A stretch of 12,255 nucleotides of DNA from Phycisphaerae bacterium SM23_33 (lineage in GTDB: Bacteria; Planctomycetota; Phycisphaerae; SM23-33). The position numbers and the translations under genes were made by a program. Position 1 is the stretch's first letter; the number at the start of each line of letters is the position of its first letter. The notes under the pieces are model-generated. The model had not been told where the DNA came from. It saw only the letters and a program-made list of their open reading frames with translations, and made no database searches. The DNA lies in the NCBI GenBank assembly GCA_001303665.1, contig LJUF01000052.1, forward strand, positions 1-12,255, read 5' to 3'. This document shows positions 4,939 to 12,227 of the stretch, in pieces.

Positions 4939-7100
4939 ACGGGTGGGAGGAGCTGGTCGCCCAACTGACGGACCGGCTGCGTGTTGACCCGGAGCTGCGC
5001 ATGGACGTGGCCCAGGAGCTGCGGGCGCACCTGGAGGACTCGGCGGCGGAGTTTCGCCAGGCCGGGCAGAGCGACGAAGAGGCATCCGCCAGCGCGGCCC
5101 GAGCCCTGGGCGATCCGCAAGAGTTGTCCGAGCAGCTCTGGCAGGCCAACCGCCGGCGGATTCGCATTCGCGGCGTCTGCCGCTGGGCGGCTCAGGTGGC
5201 GCTGCTGCCCGCGGCCATCCTGGTGATCGCGGCCCTGGTGCTGGGCGCGCGCGGCGGGTATTCCCTTGGTCTCGACCCTCACGGGCGCTTTTCCTGGCCC
5301 TCCGATCTGAGCGAGGAGCAGCGCTTCGTGCTTCAGGGCGACCCCGCCGCCAGCACGCCGCTGGAGCGGGCCAGGTCCATCACCGACCGCTGGCCCGACA
5401 ACCCCGTCTATTACGGCAATTACGTCGCCCAGGCACTGGCCAGCGGGGACTTCTACGACTCGCAGCGGCACATCAGGCCGCAACGGCTGGGCGAGATGAT
5501 GGCGCTGCTGGACAAGGGCGAGAGGATCGACCCGAAGAACGCCGTCTACAACTTCCAGAAGGCATCCTGGCTGATCCAGGCCTCCAGCACCATCAGCGAG
5601 GACACGTCGCGGCCGTGGACGCAGACCGCCCCGCAGTGCCAGGGCTGCGCCCGCCACTACTGGAAGATCGAGATCCGCGACCGGGAGCAGTTCCAGCGCG
5701 GCCTGGCGGAGCTCGGCCGCGGGCTTCCCAAGCCCGAATGGACCTGCCACACGGTGGACATGATGCAGGCACGGCTGGACCTGCTGCCGCAGCCGCGCCG
5801 GCTGAACGACTGGCTACGGCGGGTCGTGCTGCAGGTATCGGTCCTCCTGCCTTCGACATCCGACTCTCGCGTGCTGGCAAGATCCCTCTCGGCCTACGCC
5901 ATTCAACTGGCAGAGGCGGGCCGGGCGGCCGAGGCCGTGGACATGGCCCGCTCCGCCGCCCAGATGGACGCCAAGGTCGGCGGAAGGGCCCAGTCGCTCA
6001 TTGAGGTGCTGACGGCCGAGTTCGCTTACCTGGAGGTGCTGGCACACGCCGAGCAGGTGCACAAGCAGCTCGGCCAGGCCGAAGAGGCGAGAAAGGCCCG
6101 TTCGGCCTTTGAAGAGGAACTCGCGTTCTACGATGGCCTGTCCAAGGGGCCTCGGCCAAGCCAACGCGATGTGCCCCACGCCGGGATGTTCTGGATGGCG
6201 CTGGCGCCGGGCCTGCCGGGCTATCAGATCGACTTTGAGCCGGTGCGCTCGGCCGAGCAGTTCGTGGCCGCCGAGGTCGCGCTGTTCGCTCTGCTGTGGT
6301 GTCTGGTCATTAACGCCCTGCTGCTGGGGCTGCTGAGCCTGCTGAGCCTGATCCGGCGCCGCGGAGCAGACAGATCCATGCTGCTGTTCGTGGGCTGGCG
6401 CCGGCTCGGCAGCATCTGCCTGCTGGCAATCGTGCTGCCGCTGGCCGGCTACGCCTTCTACGCCCACGTGCTGACGGCGGCCGACCGCGCCTACGGGCTC
6501 AATTACACCGCCGGCAAAACCTTGCTGGAATACGCCGTTCTCATCGGCGGGATCTTCTTCCTGCTGGTCAGGCTGTCGTGCTCGGCGATCCGCCGGCGGG
6601 CCGAGGAGATCGGGCTGGCCGTCCCCCCGCGGCTGCGGCTGCGGGATCGCCGCTGGATCGTTGCCCTCGGGGCCCTGATCGCCCTTGCCGCCGTCGTGTA
6701 TCTCGCCGGCTGGCGACTCGGGCCGTTCAAGCCGCCGCGGGAAGGCCCACACGCCACCCACGGCATCGGCTCCCTGCCGGGGCTCGCCCTGGCGGGCCTG
6801 GTGGTCCTTTACCTTCTGATCTGCGAGGTCCGCGAGTACGCCGGCCCCCTCTTCCGCAAGCCCTTCGCCGCCTTTCGGCGGACGCTGTATCGCAGCTTGG
6901 TGCCGATCTTCGCCGCCTCGGTCATCGTCGTGGGGGCAGCCTGCGGCTGGGGGCTGGCCTGGGGAGAGCGATCGGCCATGCGCCGAGTCAAAGGCATGGC
7001 CGACATCAACATCGTCAATGAGGTGGAACGTTCCAATTACCGCCTGCTGCGCGACCGGCTTGCCGCCCGGCACGAAGTGATGATGAGCCAGGGCCGCTGA
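4935..7100 (+). CDS. HAAS-like domain membrane protein with large extracytoplasmic region
   Basis: A 721-residue protein. Residues 3-70 form a helical region (MDVAQELRAHLEDSAAEF ... GQSDEEASASAARALGDPQELSEQLW) that matches the HAAS/DUF1700-type domain commonly encoded next to padR. A membrane helix at about 84-104 leads to a hydrophilic region of some 330 residues (107-440) rich in Ala-containing amphipathic helices (for example 314-400), suggestive of TPR-like repeats; it contains CQGC (235-238) and a further Cys271, which could pair if outside the cytoplasm. Six more hydrophobic stretches follow: about 441-473, 488-511, 530-552, 574-593, 613-632 and 652-677, then a cytoplasmic-looking tail. 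Enzymatic function is not recognised. The start at 4935 overlaps the padR stop and follows GGGGGGA; a longer in-frame reading back to 4719 would run through padR and is rejected. Probably controlled with padR from the promoter at 4515. Confidence 0.85.
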   Translation: MNGWEELVAQLTDRLRVDPELRMDVAQELRAHLEDSAAEFRQAGQSDEEASASAARALGDPQELSEQLWQANRRRIRIRGVCRWAAQVALLPAAILVIAALVLGARGGYSLGLDPHGRFSWPSDLSEEQRFVLQGDPAASTPLERARSITDRWPDNPVYYGNYVAQALASGDFYDSQRHIRPQRLGEMMALLDKGERIDPKNAVYNFQKASWLIQASSTISEDTSRPWTQTAPQCQGCARHYWKIEIRDREQFQRGLAELGRGLPKPEWTCHTVDMMQARLDLLPQPRRLNDWLRRVVLQVSVLLPSTSDSRVLARSLSAYAIQLAEAGRAAEAVDMARSAAQMDAKVGGRAQSLIEVLTAEFAYLEVLAHAEQVHKQLGQAEEARKARSAFEEELAFYDGLSKGPRPSQRDVPHAGMFWMALAPGLPGYQIDFEPVRSAEQFVAAEVALFALLWCLVINALLLGLLSLLSLIRRRGADRSMLLFVGWRRLGSICLLAIVLPLAGYAFYAHVLTAADRAYGLNYTAGKTLLEYAVLIGGIFFLLVRLSCSAIRRRAEEIGLAVPPRLRLRDRRWIVALGALIALAAVVYLAGWRLGPFKPPREGPHATHGIGSLPGLALAGLVVLYLLICEVREYAGPLFRKPFAAFRRTLYRSLVPIFAASVIVVGAACGWGLAWGERSAMRRVKGMADINIVNEVERSNYRLLRDRLAARHEVMMSQGR

Positions 7101-7154
7101 CAGCGGCTGCGGACGCTCGGCCTGCCTCCCTGCCTCGCCGCGGGTCAATTCGCG

Positions 7155-7184
7155 TTGGAAAGGCCCCCGCGGCGGGCGTACAAT
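7155..7184 (+). promoter_or_regulatory. Sigma-70 type promoter of mutL
   Basis: TTGGAA (7155-7160) and TACAAT (7179-7184, 5 of 6 to consensus) are spaced 18 nt, in the 122-nt gap before mutL. The predicted start near 7191 leaves a leader of about 32 nt, which also argues against the TTG at 7196 as translation start. Confidence 0.6.
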
Positions 7185-7222
7185 CCCACCGGTCGTTGTC
7201 CACACGACCGGAGTGGCAGCAG

Positions 7223-9085
7223 ATGCCGGAGATTCGCCTTCTACCCACGCACCTGGTCAACAAGATCGCCGCGGGCGAGGTCATCGAGCGCCCCGCCAGC
7301 GTGGTCAAGGAGCTGGTAGAGAACGCCCTGGACGCCGGCGTCTCGAGCCTGGACGTGACCGTCACCGACGGCGGGCGAAAGCTTATCTCCGTCCGCGATG
7401 ACGGGGTCGGCATGGACGCCGAGGACCTGAAACTGGCTTTCGCCCCGCACGCCACCAGCAAGATCGTCAGCGAGGAGGACCTGTTCAGGATCGGCACCAT
7501 GGGCTTCCGCGGCGAGGCGTTGGCCTCGATCGCGGCCGTCGCCCACGCCGAGATCGTTTCGCGGCCCCGCGGCTCGCCGCCCGAGGCCGGTCATTCCATC
7601 CGCGCCGAGGGCGGAAAGGTCCACCCGCTCCGCCCCGTCGCCGCCCCCGAGGGCACCACGGTCACCGTCCGCGACCTGTTCTTCAACACGCCGGCCCGGC
7701 GGAAGTTCATGCGGACGACCAACACCGAGTTTGGCCACATTGTCGATCAGCTCGCCGGGCTGGCGCTGCCCCATCACCGAGTGGCGTTCACTCTCACCCA
7801 TAACGGCCGGCGGACGCACGACCTGCCCGCGGCCGAGAACATCAGGCAGCGGGCCCGGGACTTCTTCGGGGCCGAACTGGCCGATTCGCTCATCGAGTTC
7901 TCTGATCGGGAGCAGGCCATCGCCCTGTACGGGCTGATGGCCCCTCCCCTGGCCGCCCGGGCCTCGGCTCGCTGGCAGTACTTCTTCGTGAACGGGCGGT
8001 CCGTTCGCGACCGGGTGCTCTCGCACGCCCTGCGCGAGGCCTATCGCGGCCTGCTGGAACCGTCCCGGGCGCCGATGGCCCTGGTGTTCGTCGAGATGGA
8101 TCCGGCCCTGGTGGACGTCAACGTGCATCCGGCCAAGGTCGAGGTGCGTTTCCGTAGCGGGCATCTGCTGCACTCGCAGTTGCTGGGTGCAATCCGCGAC
8201 GCCTTGAACAAGGCCGACCTGGCCCCGGCGGTCACCATTGACGCTTCCCCGGCCGAGCCGGCCGGCCGGCCGGACGCCGACGAGCGGCGGCGGTCGCTCA
8301 AGCAGGCCCTGGCGGATTTCTTCAAGTCCCAGCCCCCGCCGCAGCGGGTCCTGGACTTCCCCCCGTCCAGGACGGGCGCCTCGCTGCCGGCGGAACGGGA
8401 AATGCAGCCCTCCCCGACAACGTTCGAACGGCGGCAAACGCCCGGTTCGTCGGTGGAAGCTGTGCCGGGGGCGAGCCCGCCGGCCGAGGCACCCAGCCCG
8501 CCAGCGCCCCGGCCCGAGGCCATCCAGCTTCACAACAGCTACATTGTGACCGCCACCGACCAGGCCGTGGCCATCATTGACCAGCACGCCCTGCACGAGC
8601 GGATCATTTACGAGGAGCTCAAACGTCGCCTCTCGGACGGGCCCCTGGCCGCCCAGCGGCTGCTGATCCCCCCCACCCTCGAGGTCAGCGAATCGGAAAA
8701 AGCCCTGCTGGCCGAGCGGGCCGAGATGCTCCAACGACTCGGCATCGATCTCACCGAATTCGGGCCCCGCAGCGTGGCCGTGCAAAAGTTCCCCTCGCTG
8801 CTGGCTGAGAGAAAGGTCCCCGTGGCGGGCTTCATTCGCGACCTGCTGGACGTGCTGGCGGAGCACGGCTCCAGCGACGACGCCGAGGCCCTGCTGTCAC
8901 AGGCGCTGGCCACCATGGCCTGCAAGGCCGCCGTCAAAGCCGGCGATCCCCTCTCCGGCGAGGAGATCCAGGCCCTGCTCTCACGCCGGCGGGAGGTGCA
9001 GCGCGCCGCCACCTGCCCGCACGGCCGGCCCACCACGCTGACGCTCACGCTGGCAGAGCTGGAAAGGCAGTTCAAGCGAACCTGA
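7223..9085 (+). CDS. mutL: DNA mismatch repair protein MutL
   Basis: A 620-residue MutL. The N-terminal GHKL ATPase shows all motifs: ELVENALDAG (30-39), RDDGVGMD (58-65), HATSKI (76-81), GFRGEALASIAAVAH (94-108) and GTTVTVRDLFFNTPARRKF (144-162); VDVNVHPAKVEVRF (298-310) ends the transducer domain. A Pro/Ala-rich linker (about 340-432) joins the C-terminal dimerisation domain, which carries the endonuclease motif DQHA-x2-E-x4-E (453-464), ACKAAVKAG (566-574) and the zinc-site motif CPHGRPT (598-604). This is therefore the nicking MutL type found in bacteria without MutH; it acts with MutS, which is not in this window. ATG 7223 is chosen because MPEIRLLP is the family's usual beginning and GGAG (7210-7213) precedes it; a TTG at 7196 adds nine residues without support. 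Confidence 0.98.
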   Translation: MPEIRLLPTHLVNKIAAGEVIERPASVVKELVENALDAGVSSLDVTVTDGGRKLISVRDDGVGMDAEDLKLAFAPHATSKIVSEEDLFRIGTMGFRGEALASIAAVAHAEIVSRPRGSPPEAGHSIRAEGGKVHPLRPVAAPEGTTVTVRDLFFNTPARRKFMRTTNTEFGHIVDQLAGLALPHHRVAFTLTHNGRRTHDLPAAENIRQRARDFFGAELADSLIEFSDREQAIALYGLMAPPLAARASARWQYFFVNGRSVRDRVLSHALREAYRGLLEPSRAPMALVFVEMDPALVDVNVHPAKVEVRFRSGHLLHSQLLGAIRDALNKADLAPAVTIDASPAEPAGRPDADERRRSLKQALADFFKSQPPPQRVLDFPPSRTGASLPAEREMQPSPTTFERRQTPGSSVEAVPGASPPAEAPSPPAPRPEAIQLHNSYIVTATDQAVAIIDQHALHERIIYEELKRRLSDGPLAAQRLLIPPTLEVSESEKALLAERAEMLQRLGIDLTEFGPRSVAVQKFPSLLAERKVPVAGFIRDLLDVLAEHGSSDDAEALLSQALATMACKAAVKAGDPLSGEEIQALLSRRREVQRAATCPHGRPTTLTLTLAELERQFKRT

Positions 9086-9117
9086 GAAAATCCCTTGCAC
9101 CGCAGCCACAACGGAGC

Positions 9118-9146
9118 TTTAAAGCCGCAGGCCGTCAAGCTACACT
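9118..9146 (+). promoter_or_regulatory. Possible sigma-70 promoter of the lipoprotein hydrolase gene
   Basis: TTTAAA (9118-9123) and TACACT (9141-9146) are spaced 17 nt; each matches consensus at 4 of 6 positions. The -35 lies inside a perfect 10-bp palindrome GCTTTAAAGC (9116-9125). Transcription would start near 9153, past the in-frame ATG at 9148, which supports translation from 9190. Confidence 0.4.
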
Positions 9147-9189
9147 AATGCCCCATAGCGGTGCTTGCCGCAGGCGAAAGGAAGCAGGA

Positions 9190-10134
9190 ATGAACAGAAG
9201 GACTTTGCTGGAGTGCAGCGTGCTTTGGTCGGCCTGCCTGCTGACCGGGTGCACCGTCGGTCAATACGCCCGCATGCTGATCAAGCAGGATACGACGTAC
9301 GGGAAGGTCAACGAGGCCATCACCGGCTCATCCAAGCAGCTCATCGACCGAAAGGCGATCTCCGCCGCACGCCGGTACACCATGCCCGACGGCGTCGAAA
9401 TCGACGTGTGGATCCGCAAGGCCAAACCGGACACAGAGCCTCTAGGGACGGTGCTGGTCCTTCACGGCCTGTGCGACAGCAAGGCCACGCACCTCAAGTT
9501 GGGACAGTTGCTTTCAGAAAAGGGCTTCGACGTCGTGCTGCCTGACCTCCGCGCCCACGGCCGCAGCACGGGTGAGTATGTCACTTTCGGCGCCCTGGAG
9601 AAGCAGGACCAGAAGCGCGTCATGGACGCCCTGCTGAAGGAGAAGGTCATCCGCGAACCGCTGTACGTGTTTGGCGCGGACCTGGGCGGCTCGGTGGCCA
9701 TCCTGTACGCCGCCATTGACCCGCGCGTCCAGGGCGTCATGGCCGTAGCCCCCAGCCGTGACATGCGCTCCATGTGCCGGAGGTTCTTCAGCCGAAACGC
9801 CATCCTGCTCAACGAGCAGCAGTTCGAGAAGGTCATCGCCGAGGCGGGGCAGATCGGACGCTTTGACCCCTCGGAGGCCTCCGCCCTGGACGCCGCCCCC
9901 AAGCTCCGCTGCCCCCTGCTGCTGGTGCACAGCAAGGTGGACCTGCTCGTGGACTTCTCCGACAGCCAGGCCCTGCACGCCGCCGCCGGCGGCCCCAAGG
10001 AACTGGAGGTCATCACCTTCCTCGACCACTTCGGCGTGGTATTCGGGCGCGAGCCGAGCATCGTCAAGGGCGTCGAGAAAGTGGCCTCGGGCCGGCTCAC
10101 GGCGACCACGCAGCCGGCGCCCGAAGAGCAGTGA
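9190..10134 (+). CDS. Lipoprotein alpha/beta hydrolase with Asp at the nucleophile position
   Basis: A 314-residue protein. The N-terminus (MNRR, hydrophobic core, LLTGC with Cys21) is a lipoprotein signal with lipobox, so it is probably membrane-tethered outside the cytoplasm. The fold is recognisable: LVLHGLCDSK (89-98, His92-Gly93 oxyanion region), GFDVVLPDLRAHGRSTG (112-128), the elbow YVFGADLGGSVA (159-170), LLLVHSKVDLLV (243-254) and LDHFG (278-282). Most relatives have GxSxG at the elbow; here it is G-A-D-L-G, so the predicted triad is Asp164, Asp251, His280. Asp nucleophiles are known in haloalkane dehalogenases and epoxide hydrolases, but those differ in motif (often DWGG), so the substrate is unknown and loss of hydrolase activity is also possible. 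ATG 9190 has AAAGGAAG (9177-9184) upstream; ATG 9148 would precede the signal peptide by 14 residues. It ends 77 nt before the convergent dehydrogenase gene. Confidence 0.88.
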   Translation: MNRRTLLECSVLWSACLLTGCTVGQYARMLIKQDTTYGKVNEAITGSSKQLIDRKAISAARRYTMPDGVEIDVWIRKAKPDTEPLGTVLVLHGLCDSKATHLKLGQLLSEKGFDVVLPDLRAHGRSTGEYVTFGALEKQDQKRVMDALLKEKVIREPLYVFGADLGGSVAILYAAIDPRVQGVMAVAPSRDMRSMCRRFFSRNAILLNEQQFEKVIAEAGQIGRFDPSEASALDAAPKLRCPLLLVHSKVDLLVDFSDSQALHAAAGGPKELEVITFLDHFGVVFGREPSIVKGVEKVASGRLTATTQPAPEEQ

Positions 10135-10136
10135 GG

Positions 10137-10160
10137 CCGGGCGGGCAGGCACCGGCCCGG
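10137..10160. terminator. Weak hairpin between convergent genes
   Basis: CCGGGC (10137-10142) pairs with GCCCGG (10155-10160) over a 12-nt loop, in the 77-nt gap between two genes that point at each other. No T run exists on either strand. It could help end both transcripts, but the support is thin. Confidence 0.25.
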
Positions 10161-10211
10161 AGGCTTGTCAGGCCATCCCTGCGCCGCGGCGGGCGGTCCA
10201 TCCTGATCCGT

Positions 10212-11324
10212 TCAGAGCGCGCCGCGGAGGATCTGTCTCACGTCTTCGGCCGTCGCGGGCCTGGGATTGGCCGCCAGCGACCCGGAGGGCATGGACTCGG
10301 CGGTGACGTAGTCGAAGTCGGCCTCGGACAGGCCGACTTCACCCAGCCGTTGGGGCATCCCCAGCCGCACCAGCAGCCACGCCGCCGCCTCCGCCGGATC
10401 CACCCCAAGCAGCCCCGAAAGGACTTCGTATTTCTCCAAAGCCGCCTCGCGGTTGAACCGCAGCACGTGCGGCAGCAGCACCGCGCACACCACCCCGTGA
10501 CGCACGCGGCATCGGTGCCCGATCGCATGCGCCAGGCCGTGAACCGCCCCCAGCCGGGCGTTGGCCAGCGCCATCCCCGCCAGCAGGGCCCCGTAACACA
10601 TCGCCTCGCGGGCCGGCAGGTCGTCGCCCGCCTGGTGCGCCGCCAGGATGTTTTTCCAGATCAGCTCCACCGCCTGGAGCGACATGGCCTCGGTCAGCGG
10701 CGTGGCCCGGCGCGAAAGATAGCTCTCGATGGCCTGAACCAGGGCGTCCATGCCGGCGGCGGCCGTCACGACCGGCGGGCAGGAAACCGTCAGCGTCGGA
10801 TCCACGATCGCCACCTCCGGCAGCAGCCCCGGGCCGCGGATGCTCTGCTTGGTGTCGCGGGCGGCGTCGGTCAGCACGCTGTTGGGCGTCACTTCGGCCC
10901 CGGTCCCGGCGGTAGTGGGTATGGCAATGCACGGCCGGCCGCTTTCCGGCACCGGGCGGCCCGTAAAGTATTCGCCCGTGGGGGCAAGGGCCTCGGCCAG
11001 GGCGGCGGCTGCCTTGCCCACATCGATGGCCGACCCCCCGCCGGCTGCCACCACGAGATCGCATCCCCCTTCCCGCAGGGCCGCCCGGGCGCGGTCCACC
11101 GTCTCAACGCCCGGCTCGGGCTCTACCTCCTCGAAGAGCGATACCTCCACCCCCGCCGACTCAAGCGAACCGGTCAGCCGGTCGCTGATGCCCGCCGAAC
11201 GAAGGGCGCCGCGCCCCGTAACCAGCAGCGCCCGCCGTCCCAGCCCGGCCGCCACCTTCCCCAGCTCCTCGCTGCTGTCCGCTCCCGTGAGGATCCGGCC
11301 GACCGTCGTGAACGTCGCAGCCAT
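10212..11324 (-). CDS. Iron-containing (type III) alcohol dehydrogenase
   Basis: A 370-residue member of the iron-dependent alcohol dehydrogenase family, cytoplasmic NAD(P)-linked enzymes that interconvert alcohols and carbonyls. Seen: nucleotide-binding GGGSAIDVGKA (95-105), PTTAGTGAEVTPNSVLTD (136-153), IVDPTL (173-178), GMDALVQAIESYLS (191-204) and the metal region VHGLAHAIGH...RHG (261-277). In well-studied members such as FucO the metal ligands are Asp, His, His, His, the first pair in DALTHAIE; here that pair reads Asp193 and Gln197, while His262 and His276 remain. Gln at this place occurs in some family branches as I recall, so the enzyme is probably intact but may use another metal or substrate. 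ATG at 11324 begins the family's typical N-terminus; there is no Shine-Dalgarno, and a -10-like box sits 7 nt upstream, suggesting a leaderless message. It is convergent with the hydrolase gene and divergent from ssrA. Confidence 0.93.
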   Translation of the reverse strand: MAATFTTVGRILTGADSSEELGKVAAGLGRRALLVTGRGALRSAGISDRLTGSLESAGVEVSLFEEVEPEPGVETVDRARAALREGGCDLVVAAGGGSAIDVGKAAAALAEALAPTGEYFTGRPVPESGRPCIAIPTTAGTGAEVTPNSVLTDAARDTKQSIRGPGLLPEVAIVDPTLTVSCPPVVTAAAGMDALVQAIESYLSRRATPLTEAMSLQAVELIWKNILAAHQAGDDLPAREAMCYGALLAGMALANARLGAVHGLAHAIGHRCRVRHGVVCAVLLPHVLRFNREAALEKYEVLSGLLGVDPAEAAAWLLVRLGMPQRLGEVGLSEADFDYVTAESMPSGSLAANPRPATAEDVRQILRGAL

Positions 11325-11331
11325 GGCCGCC

Positions 11332-11361
11332 AATATATCCGCAATCCCGCCCGCCCGTCCA
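11332..11361 (-). promoter_or_regulatory. Possible promoter giving a leaderless dehydrogenase mRNA
   Basis: Read on the minus strand, TGGACG (11361-11356) and TATATT (11337-11332) are spaced 18 nt. The -10 box ends 7 nt before the ATG, so transcription would start at or next to the start codon. TATATT is one of very few A/T-only hexamers in this GC-rich gap. Confidence 0.4.
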
Positions 11362-11483
11362 TGCCCGCTGCCGCGGGCAGTCTGGCGAGGCCCGGCGGCC
11401 CGGCTCGGGCGGTCAGATCCGTGGCCGGACAGGCGCGCCCGGCCGCACCCGCCCCCCGCCATCGTCAATTGTCGCCTTCCAGG

Positions 11484-11513
11484 TTGGCCCAGATCGTGCC
11501 GATAGGGTATAAT
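11484..11513 (+). promoter_or_regulatory. Sigma-70 promoter of ssrA
   Basis: TTGGCC (11484-11489) and a perfect TATAAT (11508-11513) are spaced 18 nt. Transcription should start near 11520, about 13 nt before the mature 5' end of tmRNA, leaving a short leader to be removed by RNase P. Confidence 0.7.
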
Positions 11514-11532
11514 GCCCGTGAATGAAACATCC

Positions 11533-11911
11533 GGGGGCGAAAGGATTCGACCGGACGGGTGACATGTCGGTGGCGCGCCGAGGTTCCAGGAGGCCTCGTT
11601 AAACACCTGGACAACTACAATTGCCAATCACACTTTGGCAATGGCCGCCTAATCAGGCGGCACGCCCGCTGGGCCTTGCCCGCGAGGTCCGGATGGGTGA
11701 AAGCAGCGGGCTGGCCGCTGCGGAGTGGCCCGGTTACCGCAGCGGCGAGAACCCGTCGGGCTGGCCGTCGGCGAACCGTGTCGTTGCGGGCCGCTGAGGG
11801 CGAGCCCCGCCCGCCGAAGCCTCGGCCAAGGCGGGCCCAAAACAGCGACTATGCACGTAGAGGCCGGCATCGAAACGTCACGGGACGCGGGTTCGATTCC
11901 CGCCGCCTCCA
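11533..11911 (+). ncRNA. ssrA: Transfer-messenger RNA (tmRNA)
   Basis: This RNA rescues stalled ribosomes together with SmpB by acting as an alanine tRNA and then as a short message. The 5' end GGGGGCG (11533-11539) pairs with CGCCTCC (11904-11910) as the acceptor stem with one G-U; the segment AAAGGATTCGAC follows as in other tmRNAs. The T arm is GCGGG-TTCGATT-CCCGC (11887-11903), directly joined to the acceptor strand, and A11911 is the discriminator. CCA is not encoded (next bases GTT), so it must be added after transcription. The tag reading frame is at 11623-11652, followed by a hairpin carrying its stop codon in the loop. Between them and the tRNA-like 3' part lie GC-rich pseudoknot sequences, including a perfect 9-bp pair at 11715-11723 and 11737-11745. 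Length 379 nt is normal for one-piece tmRNA. Confidence 0.97.
11623..11652 (+). other. tmRNA tag-peptide reading frame (ANHTLAMAA)
   Basis: GCC as resume codon starts a frame reading ANHTLAMAA followed by TAA. The upstream stretch ACAACTACAATT resembles the usual segment before the resume codon, and the Ala-Ala end is the standard protease signal; an AMAA ending is known from Chlorobium as I recall. The stop lies in a hairpin GCCGCCT/AGGCGGC (11644-11650 with 11655-11661), as expected for helix 5. The exact resume codon is inferred, not proven. Confidence 0.8.
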
Positions 11912-11947
11912 GTTGCTGGACGGCATCGAAATCGTCTCCGCTGCAAT

Positions 11948-11977
11948 GCAGGCCGCTGGACACCTCCGGCGGCCTGC
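11948..11977 (+). terminator. Hairpin terminator candidate for ssrA
   Basis: GCAGGCCGC (11948-11956) pairs perfectly with GCGGCCTGC (11969-11977); one T-G and two G-C pairs extend the stem inward to 12 bp with a 6-nt loop. Only scattered Ts follow (GTCGTTAT), so it is a weak-tailed but very stable hairpin 37 nt after the tmRNA end. Confidence 0.55.
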
Positions 11978-12179
11978 GTCGTTATCCGCGGGTGGGCAAA
12001 GGCTTTCGGCATGCCCGCCGGTCCCGTCCCCCGCCAACCGCATCGGACTCACTTGTCCGTTTCCGGGCTGTTTTTCGCCGCTTTCCTCTCTCTTTGGCCG
12101 GAGAATCTCTGATTCGTCGGACTCACCCCAAGTGCACTTTAGCCACTTTTCAGGTCTGTTCGGGCTGACACAAAAACAG

Positions 12180-12227
12180 CCGACCACCCGATGTCATTGT
12201 TGTCCAGACAAAACGTCGGGAGGTCGG
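12180..12227 (+). promoter_or_regulatory. Long hairpin that buries the Shine-Dalgarno of the last gene
   Basis: The 15-nt arms at 12180-12194 and 12213-12227 pair with one A-A mismatch and one T-G wobble, and a further TTGT/ACAA pair (12200-12203 with 12208-12211) closes the loop region. The right arm contains GGGAGG (12218-12223), the ribosome binding site of the ATG at 12229. In RNA this would hide the site until opened by a factor, temperature or a ribosome; as DNA it could instead be an operator. Confidence 0.5.

Noticed and set aside
5814..7205. 463-codon minus-strand open frame
   Set aside because: Opposite the HAAS-like membrane protein; Gln/Pro/Gly-rich shadow translation without recognisable domain.
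7241..8866. 541-codon minus-strand open frame
   Set aside because: Complete shadow of mutL, whose motifs are unambiguous on the plus strand.
10131..11525. 464-codon plus-strand open frame
   Set aside because: Antisense to the iron-type alcohol dehydrogenase; Arg/Pro/His-rich without domain, and it runs into the ssrA promoter.
11649..12187. Open frames on both strands across ssrA and its downstream gap
   Set aside because: The region is a structured RNA gene plus intergenic sequence; the frames show no start signals or domains.
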